From positions 15,328,501 through 15,392,500 of the forward strand of contig CM032133.1 of NCBI GenBank assembly GCA_018894105.1: DNA of 64,000 nucleotides. Direction: 5' to 3'. The DNA is from Jacaranda mimosifolia (lineage: Eukaryota > Streptophyta > Magnoliopsida > Lamiales > Bignoniaceae). The notes under the pieces are model-generated. The model saw only the letters and a program-made list of their open reading frames with translations, made no database searches and had not been told where the DNA came from. How positions within the stretch are numbered: position 1 is the first letter of the stretch; every line of letters begins with the position of its first letter. Shown piece after piece: positions 59,461 to 64,000 of the stretch. The position numbers were made by a program, and so were the translations under genes.

Positions 59461-61190
59461 TTGGGCGCCCGAGCACTACATGCCCTCTTAGGTGCCCATT
59501 ACTTTCTCGAATGTTTGGCCATTAGCCCTTTTTTGGGCACTTAGTCTTTGCTAAATGTCTCCAATGTTTATTCTATTGGCAAATGTGGTTGTTCAATATC
59601 GACCAGTTATGAGCATAGTTTGTCTCCCTTAGACGATTTTTAGTCAAGGCCTTTTGCTTTGAGAACTACTTGGAGTGTTCAACAAGGTTTTGTGCTCCTC
59701 AAATAACTTAAGAATTTTCTTCGTTGAAAAGTCTCATATTTTGGAGATCCTTCGAAATCATTAGTGGGGCTTTAAGTTCATACAAATACTTTAATATTTC
59801 TCATAAAATAATACACCTAGTAGCCATCTCAATTTGTTTTGTTGAGCTTTGGGTCCACGAGGTTTAACATAGAGACAACGCTTGCGAGGCATTCAAGCGC
59901 TTAGATTGTATCCCCTTTTTTTCTTGCAAGTTTGGTGGTTTAAACAAGGGTCAGTACGAAGGGTGTTCAAACTCTTTGGAGGAATTAGCGCTTCGTCAAT
60001 CACTTAATAGTTAGAACTTTATGTAGGCTTTTGGGCTTTTTAGGTCATCTCGGGTTCCCAAAGGGACTTTGCTTTCCATATAGAACTTAGATTTTTTTTT
60101 TTTTGTGGAACATCTTACCTTGGAGATCCTCTAGGCTTATTGGTGGAGTTTTATGTTCAATTAGTAATTCAAGGTCTAAGTTCTTCGAAGTACTTAGATG
60201 ATTTTTGAAGCTTGTGATGTTATCTTCATGACTAGGATGAGTTCTCAAGATAATTTTTTTTATGTTGTTCGTGCACTCGTTGACAAGCACCTTTGCATCG
60301 AGCGGCAGCAGTGACGTTAACTTAGTTTGTATTCACGGGGGTTGTCTTCTTGATGGTGTTGTCATGTTCTTGGAGTTCATGAGCCTTTATTTGATGGGTA
60401 ATTCTGCTTTGTCTGTCCACTCTAAAGGAGTTCGATCTTGGGAGGCATAAGGTCATTTTCTTTGATGAGTTAGAGCTTGCAAGCTACATTGGGACTTAGC
60501 TATTTTTGCTGTGGCATCCTGATTTTGCAAATCACTTAGCATGTTTGGAGGGGTTTAATTTCTGAAAATTGTTTAAGAGCTATTTTAGAGTTAAGTTATT
60601 CTAGGAGCCCTTTGGGGCTCTCTTAATTTCTTTAGACCTCATGGAGCGTGCTGCTAAATCACGTTGTTATGGGTGTTCCTTTAAGGTCTTATTATGAAGA
60701 TATTGCCTATGTACTAACTATTTTTTTGCTTGGCGTACTTTGAATTTCACTTTTGGGGTGTTTGTTGGTGAGCCTCTTTGACTTTTGAGGGGTCTTACAA
60801 CAGTTGTGGTTCTTGTAAACCCCCTTTGAGGAAACTCTCAACATGCTTAATTTTTGCAGGCTCATCAAAGAACGACCCTATGGGCATTGTGGAGGATTTT
60901 TCTGTTGTAGCTTTGTGAGGGAGTGAACAAGAGCCAAGACTAGACTTAGTATTTCTTTTTTTTTTTTCTTGTGTTGCGAGTAACTTTATTTGCTCTCTCC
61001 ATTGTGGCAACATACCAATTGTTGTTTTTCTTTGGCTGGTTAAATATATGCCGAATACAAGGTGATGTTTGCATACATTAGTAACGATGATTGCCTACCA
61101 TAGCCAGAGTTCTAACCAACTTGACCATACCTTACTGCTTAAGAAGAGTTGGAAGTGTCTACCTTCTGATGGTTGTCACTCTTTTGTGAA
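59461..61190. other. Leader region of gypsy relic, no gene
   Basis: This is rich in GAGTTCTTTGGGG/TTTTGGGC type words and has no frame of recognised family. The open stretch 60262-60450 (62 codons) has no family features and is rejected as a gene. Confidence 0.35.
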
Positions 61191-62050
61191 GTAGCGCATT
61201 TTGCTTGACTATCCTAGCAGAGTTGCACCCCCAAGTATGAAGATTGCTAAACTATTGAAGTTCGATGGCACGGCAGAATCCGATGAGCATGTAAACAACT
61301 TCCTTACACGAAAGGAGCTCTATGACCTAAGCAAAGCTACCTATTGCAAGTGTTCCACACTACCCTCACTAAGCATGCTTTAAATGGTTTAATCATATGT
61401 AAGTTAGATCCATCATAAGTTAGAACAACTAGTTCAAAATTTCCTCCATAATTTCTCCACCAACTACAAGTGCCCTAAGAAGGTGGGCTTGTCTATTCAT
61501 TATCAATAGAAGGATGGAAAATCCTTGAGTGGCTATAACAACAACTTGCCGAAGTAGTACACGAAATCCCTCACATCAGCAAAGAGTTCACTTACCCAAT
61601 ATCATTTAGCAGAGCTTGAGGCATTAGTAATTCTGAGAATCCATAGTAGGGAAGCCACCCACTATGCTTGAAGAAACTCCTCATCTGAGTGGAGAAGTAC
61701 ATACAGACCAAGAAAGCAATAGCTCATTTGGACGCCAATGAGCACAAGGCATGAGAAACAAGAGGTAATAATAATAAGAAGTTAGGGGAATGTTGATGTA
61801 GTTCTCCCATTGATTCTCCTCATACAGATTTCTCATGGTATCCAGGGCAAACATCCTAGTCGCGGCAGGATAATAAAGCCTAATCTAGCACCTCACAAAG
61901 ATAGTGGACAATCCAAAGAGATAGAAATCTAAGAAATGGTGTTGCTTCCGCTGCAATTGTAAATACTGAGGATTGATAGAACTTGAAAGATGAGATTGAA
62001 AGGTTGATCTAACAAAGATACCTAAAGGAATACGTGGCATGGAGATAAAA
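61190..62050 (+). pseudogene. Ty3/gypsy gag relic
   Basis: The plus strand reads LLDYPSRVAPPSMKIAKLL, then KFDGTAESDEHVNNFLT and KELYDLSKATYCKC (the P..KFDG..DPxEHV..F start of the gag domain). It continues KDGKSLSGYNNNLPK and LTQYHLAELEAL. At about 61930-62045 come the zinc-knuckle region remnant and LKDEIERLI, QRYLKEYVAWR, the same order as in the minus-strand gag relic near 23.7 kb. Stops and frameshifts are frequent. Confidence 0.75.
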
Positions 62051-62379
62051 TAGTCCCAAAAATTGATCTTGAGTTGAAAATGACAGAGATTGTTGATGCT
62101 TATCCAATAAATAGTTAAAGTCAAAGGAAAAGCACCATCAGTAATAACCCGATAACTTACCTACTATAGGCATCATTTTGGTAATCGTATGAGGACCTGT
62201 AGGAAGTAATACCTATAGAAAGTGGCTTATTTAATGCAAGGAACGTGCTAGCACGAACAACAAGATAAACTTAAACCCACTATATGGACCCAATTTTAGA
62301 GATATAAGAAGTGCACTCTCCACTTCCCAACATCAACTTTGGAGAAGAGAACATGGAAACTAAAAGAGATGAACATAAA

Positions 62380-62790
62380 GACACTATGGTGATCTCTCTA
62401 TCCTCACTAACTTCTAGGTGAAGAAGATATTAGTGGACATTAGAAGTTTAATTGACATCATTTTTATGATGCCTTCTTCTAGCTTGAGGTGGATAATGCT
62501 CAATTTTAGAAGATCAATATTGCTATAATGGAATCCACTGACACGATTGTGGAGGCCCTCAAAGAAGTCTCTTTTCCCTGCTCCTTAAGCATTTACCCTA
62601 ATAGGTCATAAAGATGGTGAAGTTTCTAGTTGTCAAGACCCATCTACTTACAATGTTATACTGGGAAGGCTTACCTTAAGCCTTTTCCAAGCAATAGTCT
62701 CAACTTACCACATGAAGGTTAAGTCCCTTACACCCAGCAAAATGGGAGAGGTTATTTGTGAAAAGACATTGCAAAAGAATGCTACTCCAA
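62380..62790 (+). pseudogene. Retropepsin relic following gag
   Basis: Broken frames give VISLSSLTS, then KKILVD with SIDIIFYDAF (active-site block with the DTGSS changed), then PSTYNVILGRLTLS, AIVSTYHMKVKSLTP and KMGEV. This is the gypsy Tat-type protease order. No reverse transcriptase follows; the LTR-like copy 5 begins about 260 bp further on. The next open frame (62795-63046, 83 codons) is Lys-rich and may be the remaining linker. Confidence 0.72.
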
Positions 62791-63059
62791 TATCTTGAAA
62801 GGATTAAAGGTCTTTACTAACAACCCGCCTAACACAAAGGGAAGTTGCAAAAGCAAGTTGAATGATAAATTTAAAGGCTTGGTCCAGGAAGCCAATGTTG
62901 TTGCAATACTCATTCAAAAAAATAACCTCAAAGAGAAGAAATCAGCACAATGCGAAATTGCACTTGAGAAAATTCTTTATGAAGAAGATACCGATGTCAG
63001 TTATTTAGCCCTTGCAGCAAGGGGAGATGCCCCTCAGACTGTATAAACACCTATTTGTG

Positions 63060-63990
63060 GTGCCTTGAAGTTTTTATTTTCCTCTACGTTATTCTAATTG
63101 ACGCTTCTTGAAAATGGAGCTAGGTTATTTTTGAAAAACAGCGAAGTTCCGGTTCATCTGCTCTGGAACGTGCTCAGAGATATTCTCTTCTTGAAAGCTC
63201 TTCGACTTTGAGGACTTTTTGTAAATAATTTCTTCTGCCTAATTTCACTCTAGAACTTGGTATTTGTAGATTTTAATTTTAATTTGCTTAGGCCCATTAG
63301 AGTTTTTCTGCCCCTACTTTGGCTTGTCTTTTGGGCTTACTTGCCTTTTTTCTCAGTTAAGTAATTTTAGGCTTATTGCCATTTTTAATCAATTTATCAA
63401 ATTGTCCTTCTACTCAATTTTGGCTAGTATCGTCAAGTCCCCTATTTTGGATAGAAAACTTTTAATTTCATATTGAAAATATATTACGAGTTTAATGCAT
63501 TATTTTTTAATTTTAATTTATAAAAAGTAAGGTTTATCGAATGAACAATTATTCATGAATTAGGTGTTTGCAAATTTTCAACTTCTATTTAATTTGACGT
63601 TAAATAGGTTTCAAAGTCCTTAGGACCTCTATGAGGTGCTCCATAAAGGTAGCTTTGTTGGCACCTAGGGAATTAGCAAAAAGAAGGAAAGTTTTACCTT
63701 GAACAAGGAGAGAGAAAAAGAGGAAGGAAGGTTCCACCAAATATGTGGAGATGAGTCCCTAAGGTAATGTCTTCCATATTTCTTGGACTCTTTATTCTAC
63801 TTCTTTTTTCTTGACTCCCTTACTTGTGAATTTTTTCACAACTTCTTTTGAGTTAGTGAATATCTAAGGTCTTTATCAGGCCAAAAGATGTATGAGAGCA
63901 AGTCTAGTTTTGAGTTGTTCAAGAAAATGAGTCTTTGAGTGATCAAATAAGAGGGAACAAAAGAGGAGTCGAGGTGGTGGCCCCATGATC
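63060..63990 (+). repeat. LTR-like repeat, family A copy 5, with leader
   Basis: Shares AGAACTTGGTATTTGTAGATT, AGTCCCCTATTTTGGATAG and 'TTTCATATTGAAAATAT' blocks with copies 1 and 4. 63740-63990 (TGAGTCCCTAAGGTAATGTC, then TCTTGACTCCCTTAC) matches the leader following copy 1 at 21150-21340. It reaches nearly to the end of the window. Confidence 0.58.
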
Positions 63991-64000
63991 GGTTGGCTAA

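Overview
This is nuclear DNA of a flowering plant, almost certainly a eudicot. It is AT-rich, its genes are interrupted by GT-AG introns, and most of it is transposable-element debris. Only three genes look functional: two pectin methylesterase (PME) genes and one putative O-fucosyltransferase gene. I could not identify the species.

Layout. 1-1666: the 3' part of a PME gene on the plus strand; its 5' part lies outside the window and its intron holds a MITE-like insertion. 1667-13133: transposons, including two non-autonomous MULEs with perfect 9-bp target-site duplications (2744-3744 and 4094-5933), a hAT-like element (6027-7221) and a decayed CACTA (En/Spm) element (about 8700-10361). 13134-15905: a complete two-exon PME gene on the minus strand, 584 aa, with an N-terminal PME-inhibitor domain. 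It is a close paralogue of the first gene, and the two are convergent (tail to tail). 16661-19353: an AT-rich non-autonomous Helitron. 20400-35610: nested Ty3/gypsy remains of the Tat/Ogre kind, with gag, protease and antisense-ORF relics. Inside one LTR sits a later insertion that contains a MULE (25162-27703) with a 9-bp TSD and a decayed MULE transposase. 36190-47765: an 11-exon minus-strand gene for a 501-aa O-fucosyltransferase-family protein, with one GC-AG intron and a retroelement fragment in its first intron. 48475-53883: a MULE-like element with a second inverted-repeat element inside it. The inner element is built almost entirely from several families of tandem repeats rich in AGTACA/AGTATA, and its ends are inverted like a Foldback element. 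53884-64000: further Ty3/gypsy debris and several same-orientation LTR-like copies.

Functionally, the PME genes act in the cell wall by de-methylesterifying pectin. The O-fucosyltransferase-family protein is a predicted Golgi type II membrane glycosyltransferase. Nothing in the sequence links the two beyond proximity. No rRNA, tRNA or CRISPR array was recognised. The most unusual structure is the nested, GTAC-rich inverted-repeat element at about 48.9-53.2 kb. I see no convincing new multi-gene system.
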